Assembly: GCA_045039925.1 (NCBI GenBank)
Contig: CP108400.1
Coordinates: 6,200,001-6,264,000 of the forward strand
Direction of reading: 5' to 3'
Source of the DNA: Yinghuangia sp045039925
Lineage (GTDB): Bacteria > Actinomycetota > Actinomycetes > Streptomycetales > Streptomycetaceae
DNA: 64,000 nucleotides
This document shows positions 1-7,921 of the stretch, one piece after another. The notes under the pieces are model-generated. The model was not told where the DNA came from. It made no database searches and saw only the letters and a list, made by a program, of their open reading frames with translations. A program made the translations under genes and the position numbers. Numbering within the stretch: position 1 is the stretch's first letter; each line of letters begins with the position of its first letter.

Positions 1-281
1 TTGCGCGACGACACCACCTCGCGCGTACGGCCGTCGGCGAGCACCGCGCGCAGCACCGGCTCGGCGTGCTCGGAGAGCGGCATGACCTCGCGCGCCGGGC
101 GCCCGCGGTGGTCCTCGGCGGACACCCCGTTCATCCGCGCCAGCGCCTCGTTGACGCGGACGTAGCGCAGTTCGGTGTCGAGGAGCAGCAGCCCGGAGGA
201 CGACGAGGCGGCAAAGGAACGCGCCACGCGCGCCAACTCACCGTCGTCGGGACACCCGGACGCCGGGGGCCGAGTCGTCAT
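1..281 (-). CDS. PAS-domain protein, N-terminal fragment
   Basis: The reverse strand reads from an ATG at 279-281 without a stop to the window edge, giving 93 residues that start MTTRPPASGC. Residues 25-85 look like a PAS fold: the stretch GLLLLDTELRYVRVNEALA, followed by MNGVSAEDHRGRPAREVMP, is the pattern seen in sensor PAS modules of actinomycete SpoIIE-type PP2C phosphatases and histidine kinases. The output domain lies outside the window, so the molecular activity cannot be stated. It is transcribed away from the adenosine deaminase-like gene on the same strand. The PAS call is from sequence pattern; the phosphatase or kinase identity is inference. Confidence 0.65.
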   Translation of the reverse strand, partial: MTTRPPASGCPDDGELARVARSFAASSSSGLLLLDTELRYVRVNEALARMNGVSAEDHRGRPAREVMPLSEHAEPVLRAVLADGRTREVVSSR

Positions 282-414
282 GTCCTCGCCTTCCGCCTGC
301 CTTGCGCGGCCAGTGCTGGAGCGTGCGGGGGAGCGTCCCCGACCCGCCCTGGGGGCAAACATGAAGAACTCACTGCGAACCCGGACATCAACCCAGATAG
401 CAGCACGGACATCA

Positions 415-434
415 GCCCGGCCGCCGGACCGGGC
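415..434 (-). terminator. Weak inverted repeat after the adenosine deaminase-like gene
   Basis: GCCCGG at 415-420 pairs with CCGGGC at 429-434 around an 8-nt loop, just beyond the stop codon at 449. The stem is only 6 bp and there is no U tract, so this is a weak candidate. The rest of 282-448 holds nothing I can support. Confidence 0.25.
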
Positions 435-448
435 GCACGCAGCCCCCG

Positions 449-1474
449 TCAGGCGGCGAGCCAGGCGTCGACGCCCGCGAGCAACTTGTCCCGCACACCC
501 TCCGGCGCGACCGAGCCGCGGATCGACTGCCGGGCCAGCTCCGCCAGTTCCTCGTCGGTGAAGCCCTGCGCCGTGCGGGCGATCTCGTACTGCGCCACCA
601 GCCGCGAACCGAACAGCAGCGGATCGTCGGCACCCAGCGCGATGGGCACACCCGCCTCGAACAGCCGCCGCAGCGGTACGTCCGCCGGATCGTCGTAGAC
701 GCCCAGGGCGACGTTCGACGCCGGACACACCTCGCACACCACCCCGCGCCGGGCCAGCTCCGCCATCAGCTGCGGGTCCTCCGCCGCGCGTACGCCGTGC
801 CCCAGCCGCCGCGCGCCCAGCACGTCCACGCACTCGCGCACACTGCGCGGCCCGTCCAACTCGCCGCCGTGCGGGTTCGCGAACAGCCCGGAGCGCCGGG
901 CGATGTCGAAGGCACGCTCGAACTCCAGGGCCCGGCCCCGGCGTTCGTCGTTGGAGAGGCCGAAGCCGACGACGCGCCCCCGGTCCGCGTACCGGGCCGC
1001 GAGGCGGGCCAACGTGCGCGCCTCCAGCTGGTGCTTGGTCCGGTTCGCCGCGATCACCACCGCGATGCCGACACCCGTCGACCGCTCCGCGTCCTCGACG
1101 GCCTCCAGGATCACCTCGACCGCGGGCGTCAGGCCGCCGAGCCGGGGGGCGTACGACGTCGGGTCCACCTGGATCTCCAGCCACCCCGACCCCTCCGCGA
1201 GGTCGTCCTCGGCCGCCTCGCGGACCAGGCGGCGCACGTCGTCGGCGTCGCGCACGCACGAACGGGCGATGTCGTACAGCCGCTGGAAGCGGAACCAGCC
1301 CCGCTCGTCGGTCGCGCGCAGGCGCGGGGGATTGCCGGAGGTCAGCGCGGACGGCAGGTGCACGCGGTACCGGTCGGCGAGTTCCAGCAGGGTCTGGGTC
1401 CGCATCGAACCGGTGAAGTGAAGATGCAGATGGGCCTTGGGGAGTGCGCGCACATCGCGGACGGGGTGATCCAT
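449..1474 (-). CDS. Adenosine deaminase family protein
   Basis: Metal-dependent amidohydrolase of the adenosine deaminase family, expected to deaminate adenosine or a related aminopurine nucleoside in the cytosol. The zinc motif HLHLHFTGSM is near the N terminus. The substrate-binding NPHGGELDGP (HxGE type), the RLGHGVRA histidine motif and the LGADDPLLF metal-aspartate motif follow in the usual order, so the core looks intact. The frame is open up to 1558, but homology begins around MDHPVRDVRALPK. ATG at 1474 has GGGGAG directly before it; ATG at 1486 is the alternative. Actinomycetes also use this family for 6-aminodeoxyfutalosine in menaquinone synthesis, and sequence alone does not separate the substrates. 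It is downstream of aspC behind a strong hairpin. Confidence 0.85.
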   Translation of the reverse strand: MDHPVRDVRALPKAHLHLHFTGSMRTQTLLELADRYRVHLPSALTSGNPPRLRATDERGWFRFQRLYDIARSCVRDADDVRRLVREAAEDDLAEGSGWLEIQVDPTSYAPRLGGLTPAVEVILEAVEDAERSTGVGIAVVIAANRTKHQLEARTLARLAARYADRGRVVGFGLSNDERRGRALEFERAFDIARRSGLFANPHGGELDGPRSVRECVDVLGARRLGHGVRAAEDPQLMAELARRGVVCEVCPASNVALGVYDDPADVPLRRLFEAGVPIALGADDPLLFGSRLVAQYEIARTAQGFTDEELAELARQSIRGSVAPEGVRDKLLAGVDAWLAA

Positions 1475-1593
1475 CTCCCCGATCATGGCCGACCGCGCGC
1501 CCGCGCGGGCGCAGACCGCGCAGGTTGCCCCGACCGGATGACAACTGCGCGACCCCATAGTCGCCGGATGACCCGGATCAGGCGGGGCAAACG

Positions 1594-1638
1594 CCGGTGG
1601 GCGACCACCTCCTGAATCAGGAGGTGGTCGCCCACCGG
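1594..1638 (-). terminator. Very long perfect hairpin after aspC
   Basis: Two 22-nt arms (1594-1615 and 1617-1638) are perfect reverse complements separated by one base. In practice this is a stem of about 19 bp with a TGAATCA loop. It starts 20 bp beyond the aspC stop, between aspC and the next minus-strand gene. No U tract follows, as is common for actinomycete terminators. Confidence 0.8.
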
Positions 1639-1658
1639 AGAGCGTCAGGGGCCGGCGG

Positions 1659-2900
1659 CTACTTCGCCTCGCCCAACAGCTTCGCGATCCGCGACACGCC
1701 CTCGACCAGGTCGTCGTCGCCCAGCGCGTACGACAGCCGCAGGTAACCCGGCGTGCCGAAGGCCTCGCCCGGCACCACCGCGACCTCGACCTCGTCCAGG
1801 ATCAGCGCCGCCAGCTCCGCGGAGTCCTGCGGCACCTTGCCCCGGATCTCCTTGCCGACGACCTCCTTGACCGACGGGTACACGTAGAACGCGCCCTTCG
1901 GCTCGGGGCACTCGACCCCCGGGATCTCGTTGAGCATGCGCACGATCGTGCGGCGGCGGCGGTCGAACGCCACCTTCATCTCGTCGACCGCGGTGAGGTC
2001 GCCGGACACCGCCGCCAGCGCGGCGGCCTGCGCCACGTTGCAGACGTTGGAGGTCGCGTGCGACTGGAGGTTCGTGGCGGCCTTGACGACGTCCTTCGGT
2101 CCGATGACCCACCCGACCCGCCAGCCGGTCATCGCGTACGTCTTCGCGACACCGTTGACGATGATCGTGCGGTCCAGCAGCTCGGGCACCACGGTCGGCA
2201 TCGACACGAATTCGGCGTCGTCGTACACGAGGTGCTCATAGATCTCGTCGGTCAGCACCCAAAGCCCGTGGGACGCCGCCCAGCGGCCGATCTCCTCGAC
2301 CTGGGCGCGCGAGTACACGGCGCCGGTCGGGTTCGACGGCGACACGAAGAGCAGCACCTTCGTGTCGGCCGTGCGCGCGGCTTCCAGCTGCTCCACCGAC
2401 ACCAGGTAACCGGTGGTCTCGTCGGCCACCACCTCGACCGGCACGCCGCCCGCGAGCTTGATCGACTCGGGGTACGTCGTCCAGTACGGCGCCGGGACGA
2501 TGACCTCGTCGCCCGGGTCGAGGATCGCCGCGAACGCCTCGTAGATCGCCTGCTTGCCGCCGTTGGTGATCAGCACCTGCGAGGGGTCGACGGCCAGGCC
2601 GGAGTCGCGCAGCGTCTTGTCGGCGATGGCCTGCTTCAGCTCCGGCAGCCCCCCGGCCGGCGTGTAGCGGTGGAACTTGGGCGCGCGGCACGCGGCCACG
2701 GCGGCGTCCACGATGTAGTCCGGCGTCGGGAAGTCGGGCTCGCCGGCGCCGAAGCCGATCACCGGGCGGCCGGCGGCCTTGAGCGCCTTGGCCTTGGCGT
2801 CGACCGCGAGAGTCGCGGACTCGGCGATCGCGACGATGCGTGCGGACACCCGGCGTTCGGTGGGCGAGCTGGACTGGGGGCTGGGGGAAGCTGCGGTCAT
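1659..2900 (-). CDS. aspC: Pyridoxal-phosphate aspartate aminotransferase
   Basis: Class I aminotransferase of 413 residues that interconverts aspartate/2-oxoglutarate and oxaloacetate/glutamate in the cytosol. Visible features are the GAGEPDFPTPDY substrate loop (about 51-62), the NGGKQAIYEAF cofactor loop (113-123), SPSNPTGAVY (187-196), and D218 and Y221 in TDEIYEHLVYDD. K253 in NGVAKTYAMTGW is the Schiff-base lysine. Length and motifs are complete for the AspB/AspC group. The short Ser/Pro-rich N terminus is poorly conserved in this family, so a start a few codons downstream is possible. It lies divergent from tRNA-Trp/secE, the usual position in streptomycetes. Confidence 0.93.
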   Translation of the reverse strand: MTAASPSPQSSSPTERRVSARIVAIAESATLAVDAKAKALKAAGRPVIGFGAGEPDFPTPDYIVDAAVAACRAPKFHRYTPAGGLPELKQAIADKTLRDSGLAVDPSQVLITNGGKQAIYEAFAAILDPGDEVIVPAPYWTTYPESIKLAGGVPVEVVADETTGYLVSVEQLEAARTADTKVLLFVSPSNPTGAVYSRAQVEEIGRWAASHGLWVLTDEIYEHLVYDDAEFVSMPTVVPELLDRTIIVNGVAKTYAMTGWRVGWVIGPKDVVKAATNLQSHATSNVCNVAQAAALAAVSGDLTAVDEMKVAFDRRRRTIVRMLNEIPGVECPEPKGAFYVYPSVKEVVGKEIRGKVPQDSAELAALILDEVEVAVVPGEAFGTPGYLRLSYALGDDDLVEGVSRIAKLLGEAK

Positions 2901-2998
2901 GCGGCCAATCGTCCCACTGCCGCGCGCGGCCGGGCACGCCGGTTTCGGGATATGAACGCGGAAGAGTGGGCCCGCCGGGGCGACGACCGGGTGACGGG

Positions 2999-3028
2999 TT
3001 CGACCTGGGCCACCGCAACCCGTACACT
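2999..3028 (+). promoter_or_regulatory. Candidate vegetative promoter upstream of tRNA-Trp/secE
   Basis: TTCGAC (2999-3004) and TACACT (3023-3028) are separated by 18 bp, close to the main sigma consensus. It would start about 80 nt upstream of the tRNA. Confidence 0.4.
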
Positions 3029-3074
3029 CAACCCCTGGCGGATCGAACCTGCTGCCGTCGCGCCCGGAAACCCG

Positions 3075-3104
3075 TGGTTATCAGGCACGACTCTCGGCTA
3101 GGTT
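3075..3104 (+). promoter_or_regulatory. Candidate proximal promoter of tRNA-Trp
   Basis: TAGGTT at 3099-3104 is a good -10 element ending 11 bp before the mature tRNA 5' end. The -35 (TGGTTA at 3075-3080, 18-bp spacer) is weak. Confidence 0.4.
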
Positions 3105-3115
3105 GGGACCACCGA

Positions 3116-3188
3116 AGGGCACTAGCTCAATTGGCAGAGCACCGGTCTCCAAAACCGGGGGTTGGGGGTTCAAGTCCCTCGTGCCCTG
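3116..3188 (+). tRNA. tRNA-Trp (anticodon CCA)
   Basis: The 73-nt cloverleaf folds fully. The acceptor stem is AGGGCAC/GTGCCCT with discriminator G3188. The D arm is GCTC/GAGC. The anticodon stem is CCGGT/ACCGG around loop CTCCAAA, with CCA at 3149-3151. The T stem carries loop TTCAAGT. The 3' CCA is not encoded. tRNA-Trp just upstream of secE is a conserved actinobacterial arrangement. Confidence 0.96.
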
Positions 3189-3305
3189 CGATGTGCCACC
3201 CCGACCCGGATCTCGATCCCCGGGGTGCGCATGCAGTCAGCGCCAGTCAATCAGCGCCGACGACACCGTCGGTGATCCAGTCAGACCGGATCCAGGTGAG
3301 GACGA

Positions 3306-3632
3306 GTGACGGAGGCCCGCGGCTCCACTGCCACGCCCGAGGACGAGAGCTCGGACGAACTCGGCGTGGACGAGACTCCCCCCGGCGGTAGGAACCGCAG
3401 GGGACGCCGTGCCGACGCCGAAAAGCCCGAGCCCAAGAAGCAGGGTCTTTTCGCGCGCCTCGCACTCTTCTACCGGCAGATCGTCGCCGAGCTCCGCAAG
3501 GTCGTCTGGCCCACCCGCAACGAGCTCATCACGTACACGACCGTCGTGATCGTGTTCTGCCTGATCATCATCGGCATCGTGTACTCGCTCGACCTCGGGT
3601 TCGCCCGGGCGGCGCTCGAAATCTTCGGCTGA
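3306..3632 (+). CDS. secE: Preprotein translocase subunit SecE
   Basis: The 108-residue SecE clamps SecY in the plasma-membrane Sec translocon. It starts at GTG 3306 after GTGAGGA. The first 45 residues are acidic and then Lys/Arg-rich and are poorly conserved. The family signature follows: FYRQIVAELRKVVWPTRNEL, an amphipathic helix. A single transmembrane helix (about residues 78-98) precedes a short tail. Length is normal for the one-helix Gram-positive SecE. It is 124 bp upstream of nusG, the universal pairing, and probably shares its transcript. Confidence 0.96.
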   Translation: MTEARGSTATPEDESSDELGVDETPPGGRNRRGRRADAEKPEPKKQGLFARLALFYRQIVAELRKVVWPTRNELITYTTVVIVFCLIIIGIVYSLDLGFARAALEIFG

Positions 3633-3756
3633 TCCGGCCGTCCCGCCGGTTACTGTGGTGTCCAGGGCTTCGTGCCCCGGGCCCTGCCGGGTCGCGGCCT
3701 CCCAGCGGACCGCCGGGCCCCACCGATTGATCCCCATTCAGGAAGAAGCAGCCACC

Positions 3757-4587
3757 GTGTCAGACCCGAACCTGTTCCCCGACGAGACCGTCGAGGAGAC
3801 GGGGTCCCTGTCGGAGCAGGCGGAGGACGCCTCCACCGGCGTTGACGTCGCCGAGTCCGCCCTCGACGGCGACACCGAGGCCGACACCGAGGCCGAGGCC
3901 GACGCCGAGGAGGCTGCCGACGACGCCGAAGCGGACGAGGTCGCTGCCGAGGACGACGCGGAGGCGGCACCTGTCGCGGCCGAGCCCCAGGTGGACGCCC
4001 TCGAGGAGTTCCGCGACGCGCTGCGCCGGGCGCCGGGCGAGTGGTACGTCATCCACTCGTACGCCGGCTACGAGAACCGCGTGAAGGCCAACCTCGAGTC
4101 CCGCACGACCTCCCTCAACATGGAGGAGTACATCTTCCAGGTCGAGGTGCCGATGGAAGAGGTCGTCGAGATCAAGAACGGTCAGCGCAAGACCGTCAAG
4201 CGCAACAAGTTCCCCGGCTACGTGCTGGTCCGCATGGACCTGACGAACGAGTCGTGGGGCGCCGTCCGCAACACCCCCGGCGTCACCGGCTTCGTCGGCA
4301 ACGCCCATGAGCCCTTCCCGCTCACCCTCGACGAGGTCGCCAAGATCCTCGCGCCCGAGGAGGAGCAGGCCGCGGGCGGCGGCGGCACGTCGAAGGCGCC
4401 CGCCGAGGTCAAGGTCCTCGACTTCGAGGTCGGCGACTCGGTCACCGTCATCGACGGCCCGTTCGCGACGCTCCAGGCGACGATCAACGAGATCAACCCG
4501 GACTCGCAGAAGGTCAAGGGCCTGGTCGAGATCTTCGGCCGCGAGACCCCGGTCGAGCTGTCGTTCAACCAGATCCAGAAGAACTGA
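3757..4587 (+). CDS. nusG: Transcription termination/antitermination protein NusG
   Basis: NusG binds the RNA polymerase clamp and links it to Rho or to the ribosome. The frame extends upstream, but GTG 3757 is preceded by AGGAAGAA at 9-bp spacing and gives the family N terminus, for 276 residues. Residues 1-85 form an acidic Asp/Glu/Ala-rich extension typical of actinomycetes. The NGN domain begins at EWYVIHSYAGYENRVKANLE and includes NKFPGYVLVRM and NTPGVTGFVG. A KOW domain (FEVGDSVTVIDGPFA) ends the protein. Confidence 0.95.
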   Translation: MSDPNLFPDETVEETGSLSEQAEDASTGVDVAESALDGDTEADTEAEADAEEAADDAEADEVAAEDDAEAAPVAAEPQVDALEEFRDALRRAPGEWYVIHSYAGYENRVKANLESRTTSLNMEEYIFQVEVPMEEVVEIKNGQRKTVKRNKFPGYVLVRMDLTNESWGAVRNTPGVTGFVGNAHEPFPLTLDEVAKILAPEEEQAAGGGGTSKAPAEVKVLDFEVGDSVTVIDGPFATLQATINEINPDSQKVKGLVEIFGRETPVELSFNQIQKN

Positions 4588-4661
4588 TCAGGCCGAGCCG
4601 ACGGCACCACAGAGCTTCCGGAGTCCGGGGCGGCGCAAGCCCCTCCCGGACCGCGGATTAG

Positions 4662-4699
4662 GGCGCCTCCGCAACGATGGTTATCGTTGTGGGGGCGCC
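4662..4699 (+). other. Strong hairpin in the nusG-rplK intergenic leader
   Basis: Arms 4662-4678 and 4683-4699 pair over 17 bp (two G-U pairs) with loop GGTT. The position, 74 bp after nusG and 124 bp before rplK, suits either a terminator of secE-nusG or a structured leader of the L11-L1 operon. No U tract follows. The rest of 4588-4823 shows only a second, less perfect GC-rich stem near 4623-4651. Confidence 0.6.
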
Positions 4700-4823
4700 A
4701 CGCCGCGTCCGCCGTTCCCCGAGGGACCGGCCGAGCGTGGCGCACGTCGCACGAAGGGACCCCCTGCGGAGCCCTGCGTACCGTGCGGCGACAGGGAAAC
4801 ACATCGTCGAAGGACCCGGAAAC

Positions 4824-5255
4824 ATGCCTCCCAAGAAGAAGCTTGCAGCGATCATCAAGCTGCAGATCAAGGCCGGTGCCGCGACCCCGGCCCCGCCCGT
4901 CGGTCCGGCGCTGGGCCAGCACGGCGTCAACATCATGGAGTTCTGCAAGGCGTACAACGCGGCGACCGAGTCGCAGCGCGGCGACATCGTCCCGGTGGAG
5001 ATCTCGGTCTACGAGGACCGCTCCTTCACCTTCGTGACGAAGACCCCGCCGGCCGCGCGCCTGATCCTCAAGGCCGCCGGTGTCGACAAGGGCTCGGGCG
5101 AGCCCCACAAGACCAAGGTCGCCAAGATCACGCGCGACCAGGTCCGCGGCATCGCCGAGACCAAGATGGCGGACCTCAACGCCAACGACCTGGACGCCGC
5201 CGAGAAGATCATCGCCGGCACCGCCCGTTCGATGGGCATCACGGTCGAGGGCTGA
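4824..5255 (+). CDS. rplK: 50S ribosomal protein L11
   Basis: L11 of 143 residues binds the GTPase-associated region of 23S rRNA and is needed for stringent-response signalling by RelA. It starts at ATG 4824 ([18 protein letters not shown]) after GAAGGA. The N-terminal domain has the proline-rich helix region [19 protein letters not shown]. The C-terminal RNA-binding domain includes [19 protein letters not shown]. It precedes rplA as in most bacteria, in an operon that L1 typically autoregulates. Confidence 0.97.
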
Positions 5256-5367
5256 CCGGCCCCACCCGGTCCGCGGCGAGCTACGTCCGGACCGATCCGC
5301 AATCCCGTGGCAGGGCCGTGCGTCGGCCCGAGCACACCACGACTCCTTCCGTACCTCAGGAGCTGAA

Positions 5368-6099
5368 GTGACGCAGCGCAGCAAGACCTACCGCGAAGGC
5401 GCCGCCCAGGTGGACCGCGAGCGGCTGTACGCCCCGCTCGAGGCCGTCCGCCTGGCGAAGGCCACCAGCAAGACCAAGTTCGACGCGACCGTCGAGGTCG
5501 CCCTGCGCCTGGGCGTCGACCCGCGCAAGGCCGACCAGATGGTCCGCAGCACCGTCATCCTCCCGCACGGCACCGGCAAGACCGCCCGGGTCCTGGTCTT
5601 CGCGACCGGTGACCGTGCCGAGGCAGCGAAGGCTGCGGGCGCCGACATCGTCGGCTCCGACGAACTGATCGACGAGATCCTCAAGGGCAACCTGCTCAAC
5701 GAGATCGACTCGGTCGTCGCCACCCCGGACCTCATGGGCAAGGTCGGCCGCCTCGGCCGCGTGCTCGGCCCGCGTGGCCTGATGCCGAACCCGAAGACCG
5801 GCACCGTGACCCCGGACGTGGCCAAGGCCGTGAACGAGATCAAGGGCGGCAAGATCGAGTTCCGCGTCGACAAGCACTCGAACCTGCACTTCATCATCGG
5901 CAAGACCTCGTTCACCGACGAGCAGCTGATCGAGAACTACGGTGCCGCGCTGGACGAGGTCCTGCGTGTCAAGCCGTCCGCCGCCAAGGGCCGGTACGTC
6001 AAGAAGGTCGCCATCACCACCACGATGGGCCCGGGCATCCCGGTCGACCCGAACCGCACCCGCAACCTCCTCACCGAGGAGGACCCGGCGGCCGTCTGA
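5368..6099 (+). CDS. rplA: 50S ribosomal protein L1
   Basis: L1 forms the mobile stalk at the E site and usually represses its own operon by binding leader mRNA. The true start is GTG 5368 (V/MTQRSKTYREGAAQVDRERL), with CAGGAG 5 bp upstream; the open frame further upstream has no homology. It is 243 residues long. Signature regions FDATVEVALRLGVDPRKADQ and GPRGLMPNPKTGTVTPDV are present. It is followed by a strong terminator, so rplK-rplA is a closed unit. Confidence 0.97.
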   Translation: MTQRSKTYREGAAQVDRERLYAPLEAVRLAKATSKTKFDATVEVALRLGVDPRKADQMVRSTVILPHGTGKTARVLVFATGDRAEAAKAAGADIVGSDELIDEILKGNLLNEIDSVVATPDLMGKVGRLGRVLGPRGLMPNPKTGTVTPDVAKAVNEIKGGKIEFRVDKHSNLHFIIGKTSFTDEQLIENYGAALDEVLRVKPSAAKGRYVKKVAITTTMGPGIPVDPNRTRNLLTEEDPAAV

Positions 6100-6148
6100 T
6101 CCCTCCGGATCGACTGCCCGCCAGGTACGCACGGCGGCAACGAACTCC

Positions 6149-6188
6149 CGTGGCCCGTACGCCCCTTCACCGGGGCGTACGGGCCACG
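6149..6188 (+). terminator. Terminator of rplK-rplA
   Basis: A perfect 17-bp stem (6149-6165 with 6172-6188) encloses loop TTCACC. It begins 50 bp after the rplA stop and is followed by a short pyrimidine run (TTTCCCCC) after GGCCCG. Confidence 0.85.
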
Positions 6189-6322
6189 GCCCGTTTCCCC
6201 CACAGCGGAACCCGCCGACCCGCTCCGCTCGTTGTGGCTCACAGGGGGCTCGCCCACTTTGCCTCCACATCACCCCGATCTTGACGACCGGTTGCCAGTG
6301 CCTGCCTCTGCACCCACGCAAT

Positions 6323-6352
6323 TTGCATTGCTAATGCCGTGTCACGTACCTT
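6323..6352 (+). promoter_or_regulatory. Candidate promoter of the rplJ-rplL operon
   Basis: TTGCAT (6323-6328) and TACCTT (6347-6352) with an 18-bp spacer would start transcription near 6358, at the beginning of the conserved-looking leader. TTGACG at 6281-6286 has no good partner -10. Confidence 0.4.
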
Positions 6353-6357
6353 GGACC

Positions 6358-6600
6358 GAAGCCAAAGACCGCCGGTCGTCACTGGCGTGCCCTTCTCCGG
6401 AGGGGCATGAGTGACCGAAGGCTCCGCGACAGCGGACGACCTGCGCAGGTGCCTGTGAGACGTTCCCGTCCTTCCGGTTCCCGGAATGATCGTGTCCGCC
6501 CCGTGCGCTTGCGCCGGGGCGTTTCTGTTTGTTCGGGCCCCTTTGCCCGTCGGCGGTCTCCCGGCATCCGGTCGGTCCCACGACCGGCCGACTGATCGCA
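6358..6600 (+). ncRNA. L10-type ribosomal-protein leader RNA
   Basis: The roughly 240-nt untranslated region before rplJ holds the elements expected of the bacterial L10 leader, which the L10-L12 complex binds to limit its own synthesis. Short pairable segments flank CTTCTCCGGAGGGG near 6393, the region 6420-6450 is purine-rich, and a terminator-like hairpin with a real U tract lies at 6497-6532. Assignment to the known L10 leader class rests on position and general layout; I could not align it to a covariance model. Confidence 0.6.
6497..6532 (+). terminator. U-tracted attenuator hairpin in the rplJ leader
   Basis: CGCCCCG (6497-6503) pairs with CGGGGCG (6515-6521). GCG/CGC extends the stem past one bulged T, around loop CTTG. 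TTTCTGTTTGTT follows at once. A U-rich tail is rare here, which makes regulated premature termination ahead of rplJ likely. Confidence 0.7.
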
Positions 6601-6622
6601 TCGCGGAAGGAGGCCCTGTCCT

Positions 6623-7195
6623 ATGGCGAGGCCCGACAAGGCAGCCGCGGTTGCCGAGCTTGCGGACCAGTTCCGCGACTCGAACGCCGCCGTGCTGACC
6701 GAGTACCGCGGACTCACCGTGGCGAAGCTCAAGGAGCTGCGCCGTTCTCTCGGTGGGAACGCGGAATACGCCGTGGTGAAGAACACGCTGACCAAGATTG
6801 CGGCCAACGAGGCGGGCATCAGCGAGCTGGACGACCTTCTCGAGGGTCCGTCCGCCATCGCCTTCGTCTCGGGTGACCCGGTCGAGGCCGCCAAGAGCCT
6901 GCGTGACTTCGCCAAGGCGAACCCCCTTCTCGTCATCAAGGGCGGTGTCCTCGAGGGCAAGGCCCTCAGCGCTGACGAGATCAAGAAGCTCGCGGACCTC
7001 GAGTCCCGCGAGGTGCTGCTCGCCAAGCTGGCGGGTGCCATGCAGGCGTCGATGGCGAAGGCTGCCGCGACGTTCCAGGCCCCGCTCACGCAGTTCGTCC
7101 GCACCGCGGAAGCGCTGCGCGCGAAGGTCGAGCAGGGCGGTGCCGGCGAGCCGGCTCCCGCCGCCGAGGCCGCCGAGGACGCCGCCGCCGAGTAA
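6623..7195 (+). CDS. rplJ: 50S ribosomal protein L10
   Basis: L10 anchors the L7/L12 dimers to form the stalk that recruits translational GTPases. The 190-residue protein starts at ATG 6623 behind an excellent GGAAGGAGG. Conserved N-terminal residues DKAAAVAELADQFRDSNAAV and the region TEYRGLTVAKLKELRRSL are clear. The C-terminal helix that binds L12 is followed by an Ala/Glu-rich tail. It sits 98 bp upstream of rplL. In streptomycetes I would expect one or two lipoprotein genes between rplA and rplJ; none is present here. Confidence 0.97.
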   Translation: MARPDKAAAVAELADQFRDSNAAVLTEYRGLTVAKLKELRRSLGGNAEYAVVKNTLTKIAANEAGISELDDLLEGPSAIAFVSGDPVEAAKSLRDFAKANPLLVIKGGVLEGKALSADEIKKLADLESREVLLAKLAGAMQASMAKAAATFQAPLTQFVRTAEALRAKVEQGGAGEPAPAAEAAEDAAAE

Positions 7196-7293
7196 TTCGG
7201 CCCGCGTACTCGCGACCACGGTCGCCGGGGGCCCTGCCCCCGCCATTCACACCACCCGGCACCTGCCGAACCGAATAGGAAGGACCGCCACTC

Positions 7294-7677
7294 ATGGCGA
7301 AGCTCAGCACCGAAGAGCTGCTCGAGTCGTTCAAGGAAATGACCCTCATCGAGCTCTCGGACTTCGTGAAGCTCTTCGAGGAGACCTTCGACGTCAAGGC
7401 TGCCGCTCCGGCCGCCGTCGTCGCCGCGGTCGGCCCCGGCACCCCGGCCGAAGAGGTCGAGGTCAAGGACACGTTCGACGTGATCCTCGAGGCCGCGGGC
7501 GAGAAGAAGATCCAGGTCATCAAGGAGGTTCGTGCGCTCACGAACCTGGGCCTGAAGGAAGCCAAGGACCTGGTCGACGGCGCCCCGAAGCCGCTGCTCG
7601 AGGGTGTCAACCAGGAGGCGGCGGACAAGGCGAAGGCGGCCCTCGAGGGCGCCGGCGCCACCGTCTCGGTGAAGTAA
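7294..7677 (+). CDS. rplL: 50S ribosomal protein L7/L12
   Basis: The 127-residue stalk protein carries the N-terminal dimerisation domain (MAKLSTEELLESFKEMTLIELSDF in outline), an Ala-rich hinge (about residues 36-55) and the C-terminal factor-binding domain with IQVIKEVRALTNLGLKEAKD. It starts at ATG 7294 after AGGAAGGA. It is the last gene of the unit: a strong terminator begins 48 bp after its stop. Confidence 0.97.
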   Translation: MAKLSTEELLESFKEMTLIELSDFVKLFEETFDVKAAAPAAVVAAVGPGTPAEEVEVKDTFDVILEAAGEKKIQVIKEVRALTNLGLKEAKDLVDGAPKPLLEGVNQEAADKAKAALEGAGATVSVK

Positions 7678-7724
7678 GTACTTCTTACTCGCACCTTGCT
7701 CCACCGGCTTCACCCGCTTCACCG

Positions 7725-7766
7725 CGTCAGGCGGCCGTCCTCCGGGACGGCCGCCTGACGGCTTTT
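7725..7766 (+). terminator. Terminator of rplJ-rplL
   Basis: A perfect 16-bp stem (7725-7740 with 7745-7760) has tetraloop TCCG and is followed by GCTTTT. It closes the L10-L12 unit upstream of the rpoB promoter. Confidence 0.9.
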
Positions 7767-7921
7767 CCGGGGCCCGTCGCGGGCTCGGCCGGGGGCTCCG
7801 GCGGCAGCTCGGACCGGGCTCGGACGGCAGCTCTGCCAGGGGCGCCCGCGGAGCGTTTCGGGCGCGCGTACGCACGCCGGCGGCGGACGCGACACTCCGG
7901 TTTCACCGGTTCGGCTTCACC

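Noticed and set aside
449..1474. Calling the gene specifically adenosine deaminase (add) or aminodeoxyfutalosine deaminase (mqnX)
   Set aside because: The motifs visible are shared by both; substrate cannot be fixed by eye, so only the family name is given.
3190..3230. A terminator after tRNA-Trp (CACCCCG 3197-3203 with CGGGGTG 3221-3227)
   Set aside because: The stem is only 7 bp with a 17-nt loop and no U tract, so it is too weak to list as a feature.
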